This document shows, in pieces, positions 9,159 to 18,774 of a DNA stretch of 64,000 nt; the first letter of the stretch is position 1; each line of letters starts with the position of its first letter. The notes beneath the pieces are model-generated. The model was not told the DNA's origin and ran no database searches. It saw nothing but the letters and a program-made list of their open reading frames with translations. The stretch covers positions 744,001 to 808,000 of the forward strand of contig NZ_RBZM01000005.1 of the NCBI RefSeq assembly GCF_003628305.1. The letters are read 5' to 3'. This DNA is from Cohnella endophytica (GTDB taxonomy: Bacteria > Bacillota > Bacilli > Paenibacillales > Paenibacillaceae). Both the position numbers and the translations under genes were made by a program.

Positions 9159-10742
9159 TTATTTTGTTGCCAGCCAAGCATCGATTTGTTTCTGTTTCTC
9201 GGCAATGATCTTGTCGAGGCCAGCTTGCTTCATACGTGTAATGAACTTAGGAAGGAATATTTCGGGATCCACTGTTCCCGTTGCAATGCTAGGCAACAGT
9301 TCGTCTCTCACGTTCGCAACCGCGGCGATTTCCGTTTTGACAGGCTCGGCGTCGAAATTAAAACCAAGGATTTTGCTCGGTACGCCAGAATCGTTATACT
9401 CTTTGAACAAATCCCATTTCTTAGTGTTCTGACCTACCAAGAAGTGATTCAAGAATTGGTTTCCGAACTCCCAGAAGGCATTAGGGAAATAGCCGGAATT
9501 TTGTCCGGTTAAACCGGGTGCGAAATCAATTACGTTATCGACATCCGTTTTCACGAAATGCGTGCCTTCAACGCCGTAGTTAAGGATATTGTTAACGATC
9601 GGATCCATATTTACGAGTTCAAGGAACATTAAGGCGCGTTCAGGATTTTTGGATGAGGCTACTACTGCATTCATTGAACCTTGCGTGTCATTGGATGTGA
9701 TAAACGGTGTCGTAATCGAGAACTGTTCAAGCTCGTAACCGTAAGATGCGCCAATTTCCTCATTAGCAAGCGGCTTTGTCGTTCCGCCGATTAAGAAAAC
9801 TTTCTTTCCTTTTCTATCCGCAGTCGCATCTTTAACGATTGTAGCATCTTTACGAATATATCCCGCTTTGTAGTACTTGTGCATCGTATTAAATATCGCT
9901 TTATATTCAGGCGTTTCGTACTCGTCAACTACGATGGTATCCTTGTTCTTGTACAGCATTCCAGGTATATTCTGATCGCCTACAGGATCAAAGTCCAGGA
10001 ATGTCATAGCAAAGTTCATGTTATAAACCCCACCTAATGGAGAAACATTAGGGTCTTGTGCTTTTACTGCAGCTAAAATGGGTTCGAGATCTTCCAGTGT
10101 AGGTATTTTGGTCTGGAATGCCTTCAATTGCTCTTCCAGGCCATACTTCTTGGCAAGCTCCGTACTGTAACCGAAGCCGTTCGTATGAGCGATTTCTTTG
10201 CTTGTCGGGATGGCATAGATTTTTCCTGCAACTCTAGCGCCTTCAAAAAGAACCTTAGGTAAGTTCTCCACGGTTTTAGGAGCGTATTTAGGGAGCATAT
10301 CGGTAATATCCGCGAAATAACCTTTGGCTACGCTTTGCGGGAATTGGCTCCAGCCTGCGGTGAACATAATATCTACATTAGAACCGGACGCGAGCAGAAC
10401 AGGAAACTTATCCTTCCAGCTTCCCCAATCGACAAAGTTAAGGTGTACGGTTGCGTTGATCTTGTCTTTCAAATAGTCGTTTAATGCTTTTTCAACTAGC
10501 TTCGTATCCTTCTGCGGGGCTGCCGGCAAGTACCAGTTTAATTCAACGGGCGCAAGTTTCGCTGGCTCCGGTTCAGTTGCTGTTTCAGTTGCTGCTGCTG
10601 TTGTACTTGCTGGTTGACTGGCTGTTTCTTTCGTTTCAGTAGCACTTGTCTTGTTGTTATTGGAACCGCAACCCGTAAGAACCATGCTGAATGCAAATAC
10701 GGATGTCATGGCCCAAGCTAAAGCCTGCTTCTTAAAGCGCAT
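9159..10742 (-). CDS. Sugar ABC transporter substrate-binding lipoprotein, LplA type
   Basis: 527-aa extracellular binding protein of a CUT1-type oligosaccharide importer. It has a lipoprotein signal peptide with lipobox LTGC, a linker rich in T, A, S and E, then a two-lobed solute-binding domain (VELNWYLPAAPQKDTKLVEKAL at its start). The ATG at 10742 follows GAGGGGGATTACG; an in-frame TTG fifteen bases upstream overlaps that ribosome site and was rejected. It is the last gene of the run permease, permease, binding protein on the minus strand. A second binding protein of a different subtype lies at the far side of the permeases. Confidence 0.9.
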   Translation of the reverse strand: MRFKKQALAWAMTSVFAFSMVLTGCGSNNNKTSATETKETASQPASTTAAATETATEPEPAKLAPVELNWYLPAAPQKDTKLVEKALNDYLKDKINATVHLNFVDWGSWKDKFPVLLASGSNVDIMFTAGWSQFPQSVAKGYFADITDMLPKYAPKTVENLPKVLFEGARVAGKIYAIPTSKEIAHTNGFGYSTELAKKYGLEEQLKAFQTKIPTLEDLEPILAAVKAQDPNVSPLGGVYNMNFAMTFLDFDPVGDQNIPGMLYKNKDTIVVDEYETPEYKAIFNTMHKYYKAGYIRKDATIVKDATADRKGKKVFLIGGTTKPLANEEIGASYGYELEQFSITTPFITSNDTQGSMNAVVASSKNPERALMFLELVNMDPIVNNILNYGVEGTHFVKTDVDNVIDFAPGLTGQNSGYFPNAFWEFGNQFLNHFLVGQNTKKWDLFKEYNDSGVPSKILGFNFDAEPVKTEIAAVANVRDELLPSIATGTVDPEIFLPKFITRMKQAGLDKIIAEKQKQIDAWLATK

Positions 10743-10814
10743 CGTAATCCCCCTCAAAATATGAAATGTTTATATACTAACCGTTTAGAGCCTGTACACA
10801 GCGTCTAAATGGGA

Positions 10815-11735
10815 TTAGCCCTTAATTGCGCCTATCGTCAAACCTTTGACAAAATACTTCTGAAAGAAAGGAAAAGCTAGAATAACGGGGCCAATGGTAA
10901 CGATACATAATGCCATTCGAGCACTTTGGCCGGGAAGATCGGCTATCGTCATTGCTCCCTGTCCGGATTGCGACGAAATCTGAATTAAATATTCCAACGT
11001 AGATTGAACCCGATACAGAAGGAACTGCAAAGGAATTAATTTTTCGTCGGTAATGTACAATAGCGCTGTAAACCAGTCATTCCAGTAATGAAGAGTATTG
11101 AATAAGCCAATCGTAGCCAGCGCGGGCGTCGATAGTCTTAGAATAATAGAGAAGAATATTCGCCATTCTCCTGCGCCGTCGATCTTCGCGGCTTCCACGA
11201 GAGAGTCGGGTATGCTGGAGGAAAAAAATGTTTTCATAATGATGACATACATTGGCGATACCAGCAAAGGAAAGATCAGAATAAAAAGCGTATCGCTCCA
11301 GCCTAAGACATTGGAATAGATCATGAATGTCGGGACGAGTCCGCCATTAAACAGCATTGTAAAAAATACCAAGAAAGAGAAGAAACCTCGATATTTGAAT
11401 CCCTTTCTCGAAATCACGTAGGCATACAGAGCGATTATGAACACGCTGAGAAAAGTGCCGGCAATCGTAATGAATAAGGAAACGCCGTAGGATCTTATAA
11501 TTTGTTGCGTGTCTCTAAAAATATATTGATAAGCTTGTAAACTGAATGCCTTCGGAAAAAAGCTGTACCCGTTCGTAGATAACGTGCTTTCGTTCGTAAT
11601 GGATACCATGAAGATCAGAATCAGAGGTGCAAGGCAAAAGGCTACGAAAATAACAAAGATAAGATGAAAGAGAATGTTCGTCGGCGAGGAGATTTGATTT
11701 TGAATATTGGATTTTTTTTTAGCTATCGAAGTCAA
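10815..11735 (-). CDS. Sugar ABC transporter permease, LplC/YtcP type
   Basis: 306-aa inner-membrane permease with six predicted membrane segments. The EAA loop that docks the ATPase is visible as VEAAKIDGAGEWRIFFSIILRLSTPALA, split here by position only: EAAKIDGAGEW is the conserved core. The C-terminus FFQKYFVKGLTIGAIKG is typical of the LplC branch. It lies 24 bases downstream of its partner permease. No ATPase gene is present; this importer class commonly shares an MsmX-type ATPase encoded elsewhere. Confidence 0.92.
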   Translation of the reverse strand: MTSIAKKKSNIQNQISSPTNILFHLIFVIFVAFCLAPLILIFMVSITNESTLSTNGYSFFPKAFSLQAYQYIFRDTQQIIRSYGVSLFITIAGTFLSVFIIALYAYVISRKGFKYRGFFSFLVFFTMLFNGGLVPTFMIYSNVLGWSDTLFILIFPLLVSPMYVIIMKTFFSSSIPDSLVEAAKIDGAGEWRIFFSIILRLSTPALATIGLFNTLHYWNDWFTALLYITDEKLIPLQFLLYRVQSTLEYLIQISSQSGQGAMTIADLPGQSARMALCIVTIGPVILAFPFFQKYFVKGLTIGAIKG

Positions 11736-11759
11736 TGGAAGTTCACCTCTTACGAATGA

Positions 11760-12719
11760 TTAGAACAATACATGATCCTTGTTTATCTTCTTAACAATGA
11801 GATTGGAACCAAGAACGAGCACTAAACCTACGACACCCTGATAAAGTCCTACTGCGGTTGACATGCTAGGATCGCCCATGACTCTTAAGGCATTGAACAC
11901 GTAGGTATCGATGACAAGGGTCACCGGATATAGTGCGCCTGAATTCTGAGTGACTTGAAAGAATAGGCCGAAGTCCGCGAAAAATATTCTCCCAATCGAT
12001 AATAGAGTTAAGATAATCATTAAAGGCGTTAGCAAAGGAACCGTGATATGAATGGCTTGCTTCCATTTATTGGCTCCATCGATAACGGCTGCTTCGTATA
12101 ATTCCGTATCGATGCCGGATATTCCGGCGAAATAGATAATGGTGTTAAATCCTAGCGTTTTCCATATGGTGACCAATGGGAGAATATAGAGCCAGTATTT
12201 AGGTTCCGAGTACCATTGGATCCCTTCAAACCCAAGCGGCTCGACAATGAATTTATTAATAAATCCGGTATCAACGCTGAAGAAGGCGAAAGCAAGGAAA
12301 GAAACGACGACCCATGACATGAATTGGGGTAAAAACATGGCCGTTTGATAAAATTTAGCGAGCTTGCGACTTTTCAACTCATTCAGCATGATAGCAGTCG
12401 GAACGGCGGTTACAAGCGTCAGGACAATGAAAAGGCCATTGAATAGAATCGTATTGCGGGTAACGGAAAAGCCATAGGAGGTATTGAGGAAAAACTCGAA
12501 ATTCTTAAATCCAACCCATTCGCTCGAGAACAGGCTAGTAACAAAGTTTCCGGAGCTCATCTTAAAGTCTTTGAAGGCCAAGATAACACCGAACATGGGA
12601 AGATAATTATTGATTATGAGAACGATCAGTACGGGGATTAGCATAATGAATAAGGTCTTATTCTTGTTCAGTTCGTACAAAAAGGACCTTGATTTCGTCC
12701 GGTTGCGGAGTCTGAGCAT
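11760..12719 (-). CDS. Sugar ABC transporter permease, LplB type
   Basis: 319-aa permease, partner of the gene at 10815. Several hydrophobic segments begin with TLFIMLIPVLIVLIINNYLP; the EAA loop reads EAAVIDGANKWKQ. The ATG at 12719 is preferred because GAGGAAG sits just before it and the protein then starts with the basic stretch LRLRNRTKSR. The open frame continues 75 codons upstream, but that part crosses a large hairpin and a promoter and does not resemble a permease. Confidence 0.9.
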   Translation of the reverse strand: MLRLRNRTKSRSFLYELNKNKTLFIMLIPVLIVLIINNYLPMFGVILAFKDFKMSSGNFVTSLFSSEWVGFKNFEFFLNTSYGFSVTRNTILFNGLFIVLTLVTAVPTAIMLNELKSRKLAKFYQTAMFLPQFMSWVVVSFLAFAFFSVDTGFINKFIVEPLGFEGIQWYSEPKYWLYILPLVTIWKTLGFNTIIYFAGISGIDTELYEAAVIDGANKWKQAIHITVPLLTPLMIILTLLSIGRIFFADFGLFFQVTQNSGALYPVTLVIDTYVFNALRVMGDPSMSTAVGLYQGVVGLVLVLGSNLIVKKINKDHVLF

Positions 12720-12764
12720 CGTTGGAACTTCCTCTCTCTGTGATTGCTTTCCTTTACTGTTCCT

Positions 12765-12793
12765 ATTATGGTTTCTAACCTGGCAAGGGTAAA
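12765..12793 (-). promoter_or_regulatory. Probable sigma-A promoter of the permease/binding-protein operon
   Basis: On the minus strand TTTACC and CATAAT are separated by exactly 17 bases, 45 bases upstream of the permease start. It lies downstream of the hairpin at 12864-12905, so the permeases can be transcribed independently of the first binding-protein gene. Confidence 0.5.
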
Positions 12794-12863
12794 TGGACTC
12801 ATCTATGGAGGAGGGTAAAATTCTATGCTCTTTGTATGCGGAGGGCCAAGGCCGTACAACAAT

Positions 12864-12905
12864 ACGCGAATGGCACGATCGCTTTAACGATCGTGCCATT
12901 CGCGT
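12864..12905. repeat. 18-bp perfect inverted repeat between binding protein and permease
   Basis: ACGCGAATGGCACGATCG, six-base loop, exact complement. It starts 36 bases after the stop codon of the upstream binding-protein gene. There is no real T run on either strand (GTATTGTTGT on the minus strand). It could end most transcripts, stabilise the upstream mRNA 3' end, or bind a dimeric protein. Confidence 0.75.
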
Positions 12906-12940
12906 TGCGGTAGGGACGAAGAGGAACTGCCCGATAGGAT

Positions 12941-14365
12941 TCATTTATGATCCATGGGCTTTAGAGGATTAAAGCCAGGGAAATAATAATGGTTTATATC
13001 GATCGTCATTGAGGTCACGGCAACATCAAGCAATGTATTTAGACGACTGCTTTCCTCGAGCAGCGATGGATCGTCTTGGTTTCCGGCGACAGCTTCCCGA
13101 TAGATTTTCTTTCGCGACCATTCTTCTAAGATAAGCGGGGTGTCGGGATAGACGGAATCGTTGCTACCGGGCAAGAACTCTCGAAAACGAGAAGTGGCCG
13201 TTGGTTTGGCCAGGTCGTTGGCTTGGCTGTTCATAATCGGAATCATGCTGCTGTGGGCGAACAATGGACCTATGTATTCATCGGAATAAAGAAATTCCCA
13301 CACCTTCGCTGCCTCTTTCGGGTAAGGCGTGCCCGAGTTGACCACATTCCAACCTGCGGTATCGACTTTAATCGCGCCTTTTCCTACTCTCGCATTATCG
13401 ATCGCCGGAGGCAGAGCAATACCCCAATCGTTCTTCGGAGAAAATTGGTCAAAGAGCAGGGAAGCTTGCCAGCTAGAAGCGATCATCATACCGATGTTGC
13501 CGTCCGCGAATTGCGCCATGGCTTGACTGCTCTTCATGTTCTCCATTCCCGGGAAGACGCCGCCGTTTTCATTCAGCTCTTTGATGGTTTTGAGCCACGG
13601 CTTATATACGGTCAAATCGTATTTTCCGGACTTGAAATCGTAAAAATGCACACCGCTATATCCGTTTATGGCCTCCATAGGCTGAACGAAATCCATCCAT
13701 TCTTCTCCCATGGGCATCGCGATACCGTATTTGCTTCTGCCGATTTCATTGCTGCTAATGAGTTGGGCTGCTTTCACCAGCTCGGAGAAAGTTCTGGGCG
13801 GAGAGTCGGGATCCAGACCCGATTCCCGAAATAAATCCTTATTGTATATAAGCCTATAAGTTATTTGATTGGAGGGAAGAGAATAGATGCGACCTTGGCT
13901 GTCTATAAGCTCTTTGGAGGAGTTTACTGCCCAGTCCGGGAAAGAGGATATAAACGCTGGGCTTATCGATGAAGAAAGATCGGAAACCCATTCTTTAGTA
14001 ATGTAACTGTTTAGCCACTCCCTTGGCAGCTCGAATACATCGGGTCCGCTTCCGGATGCATTCAGTTTGTTCAGCGTTTCAATATATCGATCAAGAGGGA
14101 TGTTCAGAAAATCGATTTGAATATTGGAATTGTTGTTCTCATTGAATCTAGTGATCGCTTCTTCTATGAATTTCGTTGAAGGAACGGACCATTGGGCAAA
14201 TTGAATATGGATCTTAGCCGGGGGAGAATCCATGGAGGTTTTATCGATTGCTTGCCCCGTTGCTTGATCTTCGAACAACTCGCCATTGCTGCATCCTACC
14301 CCTAAACAAGCTAGCAACGTTAACGACAGGCTTGAGAAAACAAGCTGTAGGCGTTTGCTTTTCAT
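12941..14365 (-). CDS. Extracellular solute-binding lipoprotein (UgpB/COG1653 type), probable sensor partner
   Basis: 474-aa lipoprotein with lipobox LGVGC, followed by a family-1 solute-binding domain (IHIQFAQWSVPSTKFIEEAITRF; GPDVFELPREWL). The ATG at 14365 follows AGGTGAGGGA; the frame opens nine codons earlier but without a ribosome site. It is a different subtype from the LplA-like protein at 9159 and lies directly beside a divergent kinase gene (117 bases between starts). An importer needs only one binding protein, so this one may present the sugar to the kinase or widen the substrate range. Both are inferences. Confidence 0.88.
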   Translation of the reverse strand: MKSKRLQLVFSSLSLTLLACLGVGCSNGELFEDQATGQAIDKTSMDSPPAKIHIQFAQWSVPSTKFIEEAITRFNENNNSNIQIDFLNIPLDRYIETLNKLNASGSGPDVFELPREWLNSYITKEWVSDLSSSISPAFISSFPDWAVNSSKELIDSQGRIYSLPSNQITYRLIYNKDLFRESGLDPDSPPRTFSELVKAAQLISSNEIGRSKYGIAMPMGEEWMDFVQPMEAINGYSGVHFYDFKSGKYDLTVYKPWLKTIKELNENGGVFPGMENMKSSQAMAQFADGNIGMMIASSWQASLLFDQFSPKNDWGIALPPAIDNARVGKGAIKVDTAGWNVVNSGTPYPKEAAKVWEFLYSDEYIGPLFAHSSMIPIMNSQANDLAKPTATSRFREFLPGSNDSVYPDTPLILEEWSRKKIYREAVAGNQDDPSLLEESSRLNTLLDVAVTSMTIDINHYYFPGFNPLKPMDHK

Positions 14366-14482
14366 TCCCTCACCTCTAGTGATCCGATTCATTTAACGTT
14401 GCGTTTTGGTTATTTATGTATTATATATTAAACAGCAAACGATTGGTCTTTTTCAGCCAAGTCCACAAAGGAGAGAGCCGTT

Positions 14483-16264
14483 ATGCCGTCCGGAGGGCTG
14501 AAGGCAACAATCTTTAATCGGTTTCTTTTTACGATGAGTATCAGAAGCAGGCTGCTCTTATACTTCATCCTGCTTATCCTGCTGCCAACTTCCATTATTT
14601 CGGTGACAGTATATCATAAATCGACGAATATTATTACCCATAAGATCAATAGTGCGCTGGAAGAAAAGTTAACGATCATCGCTTCCAACATTACGCAAAA
14701 GTTCCAAGCCGTTAACAATACCTCCTCCGAAATTTATTTGAATAGCGACCTCATTGGCATTCTATCTTCGCAACGTCCAAGCGATACTACGGGAATTATT
14801 AGCGAGATGTCGAATTTGGACAAGCTGCTTTCGAATTATACCGTAATGAATAATGCGCAAGATCTGCTTTTCCCCAGAATATACCTGTTTAACCGACCTG
14901 AATATTTACTGCACAGCTTTACGAATAAAGTATCCGACCTCAGTATGATCGAGAAGGAGAAATGGTATCAGCAATTGCCTAACAGGGCTGAGTATACGAT
15001 CGTGGGGCTGGATGAGGTCAGCATTTCCTCCGTCAAAATCAAAACGATAAAGATCGCGAAACGCTTATTCGGACTTGACGATATGAGCATTAAATTCAGT
15101 GGAGTTCTAACCGTAGATATCGGAGCCGATTATTTTAACACCCTCTTGGAAAAATCCAAACCGACGGTCGGTAGTTCGGCCTTCATCATAGACGATAATA
15201 AATCGATAATTATAAGCTCCGACGATTCCTTGCTAGGAACCGTATTCGAACCGAACATAGGGAATCATATCCTCGCAGCCTATGAAAGAATAGAACCGTT
15301 AAATTGGACTCTCGTTTCTTTAACCCCCATGAATGAATTAAACGGCGAATTGATCTCTTTCAAGAAGGTCATCTATACAGTCATTGTGATTTGCGGAATT
15401 CTAGCTTTATTGATGGCCTTGTTCCTATCGGAGAATATTTCTTATCCGATCCGCAAGCTGGTTAGATCGATGAGAGTCGTTCAGCGCGGGAATTTCGATA
15501 TCACTTTGGAATACAAAAGGAACGACGAGTTTGCTTATCTCTTTCATTCCTACACGAAGATGGTTCACGATATTAAAGAACTCATCGATAAGCTCTATGT
15601 AAGCGAGGTGATGAAGAAGGAAGCGGAGCTTAAAGCGTTGCAGGCTCAGATAAACCCTCATTTCCTATACAACACGTTAGATTCGGTGAATTGGATGGCA
15701 TTAGAGCTGAATGCGACCCGGATAAGCACAATGGTCACTTCGCTTTCCAATTTTTTCAGATATAGCCTGAGTAAGGGGGAAACGATCATTTCTCTCCGGG
15801 AAGAAAAGCTGCAGGTGGAAAGCTATTTAATCATCCAAAAAATTCGTTTTCAGGAGAAAATGGACTACTCGATCGACTTTGCAAGCGACATTCTCGATAA
15901 TCTGACCGTTAAGTTGATTCTACAACCGATCGTAGAAAATGCGATTTTGCATGGAATCAATAAGATACGAGGCAAAGGAACGATAGCGATAACGGGTACT
16001 AAAAGCGGTTCAATCATCGAAATAAGAGTCAGCGATAACGGAGCCGGGGCGGATATCGACGAGTTGAACTCCATCGTGGACAATCGAAGCCATTCGGCCT
16101 CGTTTGCCTTGAAAAACGTGAACGAAAGGATAAAGCATTATTTCGGCGGCGAATTCGGAATCCGATTCAGCAGCAACGAAGATTCGGGCATTACGGTCAT
16201 CGTGAGGTTTCCCGCGGTCAAAACAATGGAGGGATTAAATGTTAACTATGATCATAGCGGATGA
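14483..16264 (+). CDS. Sensor histidine kinase, YesM type
   Basis: 593-aa membrane kinase. It has a first membrane segment near residues 19-41, an extracellular Cache-like sensor of about 240 residues, a second segment near 290-312, HAMP, the histidine box NPHFLYNTLDSVNW and a C-terminal ATPase (LQPIVENAILHG, DNGAG). The ATG follows AAGGAGAGAG. The gene overlaps the response regulator by 26 bases, so the two are translated together. Divergent from the sugar-binding gene at 12941, it very likely switches on that importer when sugar is present. Confidence 0.93.
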   Translation: MPSGGLKATIFNRFLFTMSIRSRLLLYFILLILLPTSIISVTVYHKSTNIITHKINSALEEKLTIIASNITQKFQAVNNTSSEIYLNSDLIGILSSQRPSDTTGIISEMSNLDKLLSNYTVMNNAQDLLFPRIYLFNRPEYLLHSFTNKVSDLSMIEKEKWYQQLPNRAEYTIVGLDEVSISSVKIKTIKIAKRLFGLDDMSIKFSGVLTVDIGADYFNTLLEKSKPTVGSSAFIIDDNKSIIISSDDSLLGTVFEPNIGNHILAAYERIEPLNWTLVSLTPMNELNGELISFKKVIYTVIVICGILALLMALFLSENISYPIRKLVRSMRVVQRGNFDITLEYKRNDEFAYLFHSYTKMVHDIKELIDKLYVSEVMKKEAELKALQAQINPHFLYNTLDSVNWMALELNATRISTMVTSLSNFFRYSLSKGETIISLREEKLQVESYLIIQKIRFQEKMDYSIDFASDILDNLTVKLILQPIVENAILHGINKIRGKGTIAITGTKSGSIIEIRVSDNGAGADIDELNSIVDNRSHSASFALKNVNERIKHYFGGEFGIRFSSNEDSGITVIVRFPAVKTMEGLNVNYDHSG

Positions 16265-17855
16265 TGAATCCATCGTCAGACAGGGATTAAAAAATATCGT
16301 GCGGTGGAATGAATTGGGAATCGAAGTCATCGCCGAAGCCAGGGATGGTCAGGAAGCCTATGAGCTTTGTCAACAGCTTCATCCCGACATTCTCTTCACC
16401 GATATCCGCATGCCTTTAATGGATGGGCTGGAGGTGGCCATGAAGCTGGAGGAGCAGGGGAGCGATATTCGAATTGTTCTGATCAGCGGAGCGCAGGATT
16501 TCAACTATGCCAAGACCGCGCTTGATATTAAGGCGGAGGGTTACGTGTTAAAGCCGGTTATCGTGGACGAGCTTTACGAAGTGATTAGGAAAGTAGTCAA
16601 CCGGATCAAGCTTGAACGAAAGCAACAGTCGGAGATGACGCATCTTAAACGGCAAATCCATGAGCATTTTCCGCTAATTCGGAATAATTTTCTGAGGAAC
16701 TTGGCTAGCGGCGTATATGTTAACGAAGCCTCGATACAGAATAAATTACAATATTTCCAAATCCCTATTCGGTCCGACGAAAACCTTCTGGTATCCACTC
16801 TGCAGATCGACGACTACGAGAATCGGGTCGAGAAGATGTCCGAGGAGGATAAGCAGCTTCTAATCTTCGGAGTAACTAATATCATTGAAGAGATTGTTAC
16901 CAACTATAACTCGGGAATAAGCTTCGGCATGAGCGAGAATGAATTTGTCCAGATCTATCATCAAAGCGCGCTCTCTAATCGAAAATATACCGAAATAAGT
17001 GCAGAAATTGCTTTGTGTCTGAAAAACTTCCTGAAAATATCCGTTTCTATCGGAATCGGTAGGCCGATCGACAACATTTCCCTAGTCCATACCTCCTTGG
17101 AAGACGCACGATTGGCTTTGCAGTACAAATTTTATACAGGCCATAACTCGATATTAGATATAAGCGACATCGATATCTTGAATGATACTCCGAACGAAGG
17201 CATTGTTCCCACCGATTTATACGAGCATGAAAACCGCTTAATGGGATATATCAAGCTCGGGGATGCGGAAGGGGTCGCGGAGACGATCAACGTTATATTC
17301 GATCATCTCTGTTCCGGTAGGTCCATGACCGTGGATTACGTGCAGGGGGTATGCTTCGAAATGGCTTGCATCGCATACAGAACCGTTCAGGGTCTCGGGG
17401 AAAGCATGGATCGCATCGCGGAGGAGCGATCGGTCGTGCTAGATGCGATCTACAGGAAGGAAAATATCGCTGACCTCAAGAGCTATATGGCGAATCTCTT
17501 CGGAATTATCGCTCAATATTTCTCGAAAAAGTACAATCAGAAAAGCGCTAAAGTTATCCGAAAAATAAAAGAGATTATCGATCAGAAATATAGCGGGGAC
17601 ATTAGCGTCGCCAAAATCTCTCAAGAAATTTATCTGACTCCCAATTATCTCAGTATGATCTTTAAACAGGATACTGGTGAAACGATCTCCGAATACATTA
17701 CGAAAGTTCGCATGGAACACGCCAAAAGCTTGCTCAAATCGACCGATCTGAAAATTCTCGAAATCGCGGAGAAGGTCGGATACGACGACCCTCATTATTT
17801 TAGCAAAGCCTTCAAAAAGTATAGCGGAATCCATCCTCAGAAGCATCGACTATAG
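16239..17855 (+). CDS. Response regulator with AraC-type DNA-binding domain, YesN type
   Basis: 538-aa regulator. Its receiver domain (about 1-125) has the acidic pair in IIADDES, phospho-acceptor D in FTDIRMPLMDG and conserved K in VLKPV. A middle region of about 280 residues follows, then two AraC helix-turn-helix motifs (VAKISQEIYLTPNYLSMIF, ILEIAEKVGYDDPHYFSKAF). GGAGGG precedes the ATG inside the kinase gene. Its stop overlaps the convergent methyltransferase gene by six bases. Confidence 0.93.
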   Translation: MLTMIIADDESIVRQGLKNIVRWNELGIEVIAEARDGQEAYELCQQLHPDILFTDIRMPLMDGLEVAMKLEEQGSDIRIVLISGAQDFNYAKTALDIKAEGYVLKPVIVDELYEVIRKVVNRIKLERKQQSEMTHLKRQIHEHFPLIRNNFLRNLASGVYVNEASIQNKLQYFQIPIRSDENLLVSTLQIDDYENRVEKMSEEDKQLLIFGVTNIIEEIVTNYNSGISFGMSENEFVQIYHQSALSNRKYTEISAEIALCLKNFLKISVSIGIGRPIDNISLVHTSLEDARLALQYKFYTGHNSILDISDIDILNDTPNEGIVPTDLYEHENRLMGYIKLGDAEGVAETINVIFDHLCSGRSMTVDYVQGVCFEMACIAYRTVQGLGESMDRIAEERSVVLDAIYRKENIADLKSYMANLFGIIAQYFSKKYNQKSAKVIRKIKEIIDQKYSGDISVAKISQEIYLTPNYLSMIFKQDTGETISEYITKVRMEHAKSLLKSTDLKILEIAEKVGYDDPHYFSKAFKKYSGIHPQKHRL

Positions 17856-18566
17856 AGGGTTCTTATTTGCCGAAATGAGAACCGAAGCGATCCGTTTATT
17901 ATATTTATTCATCAGATGGGCATTTCTGGCGAGCAGATTTGCCGCCCATGAATTGTGAAACAATCGGGGATCTATTTCCTGCAAGGGATCGAAGTCATCG
18001 TCTTGTTTCGGATTAGCCTGAATGAATGAGGCTTTCACCTCGCGAAAACGGGTTGTTTTAAATAAATCCTCCCATCCCCGCGCCGTTCTCACATGACGGA
18101 TCCCATAATAAGAAATAAAGTCGCGACACTGTTGCGGCTTCGTTTTCCTAACGAAAACCATTTCCCGATCCAACAATCGCCCTTTCGTTTTTAGAACGCG
18201 ATAGTACTCCTTGATCGCCTCGTCCCCCTTGGTAAAGATAGTTACTGATTCTACGAACACCAAATCAAAAGAGGAATCGGGAAAGGGGAGGGAGGACGCA
18301 TCGCCGTAAACAAAGCGGACGTTGCTCTCTGTTCGTAATGCTCGATTTCGGGCCTTCTCTAACATTAAAGGATTCCGATCGACCGCCGTCACGTCGTATC
18401 CTAATCGGGCTAAGTAACAAGCCGTTCTTCCGGTTCCGCATCCCACTTCAAGCACGTGACTGCCACGCGGAAACTCCATGTTTCGGAGCAACCGTTTAGT
18501 CGCCTCAAATCCGCCGGGATGAGCGCTTCCTTCGCCTAACCAAGCCAGCAAGTCATGATAATTCAT
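17850..18566 (-). CDS. Class I SAM-dependent methyltransferase
   Basis: 238-aa Methyltransf_11-type protein. The SAM-binding motif I is VLEVGCGTGRTACYLA, the acidic residue ending strand 2 is in VTAVDRN, and the later motif FVYGDASSLPFPDSSFDLVF is typical. The substrate is unknown. The C-terminal 90 residues are basic and not distinctive. It appears to be transcribed alone. Confidence 0.85.
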   Translation of the reverse strand: MNYHDLLAWLGEGSAHPGGFEATKRLLRNMEFPRGSHVLEVGCGTGRTACYLARLGYDVTAVDRNPLMLEKARNRALRTESNVRFVYGDASSLPFPDSSFDLVFVESVTIFTKGDEAIKEYYRVLKTKGRLLDREMVFVRKTKPQQCRDFISYYGIRHVRTARGWEDLFKTTRFREVKASFIQANPKQDDDFDPLQEIDPRLFHNSWAANLLARNAHLMNKYNKRIASVLISANKNPL

Positions 18567-18774
18567 AAGTGTTTGATTCCTCCGTAAGGGGGGGCATTCT
18601 AAAATATATTCGATTTGTTCCTTTCTTGTTCATTTGATGGCCATTAGTAAAAACTTTGTCTTCGATTATTAGAAACTGGTAGGCAAGAGAACAAGCATTT
18701 ACAAACAATAGTCATATATTGCATTTGAACTAGGGAAAGTAAGGTCATAAATTTCTGAGGAGAGGAGAATTTCC

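Noticed and set aside
12720..12944. 75-codon extension of the LplB-type permease
   Set aside because: It would be translated through the long hairpin and the promoter; the downstream ATG has a ribosome site and family-typical N-terminus.
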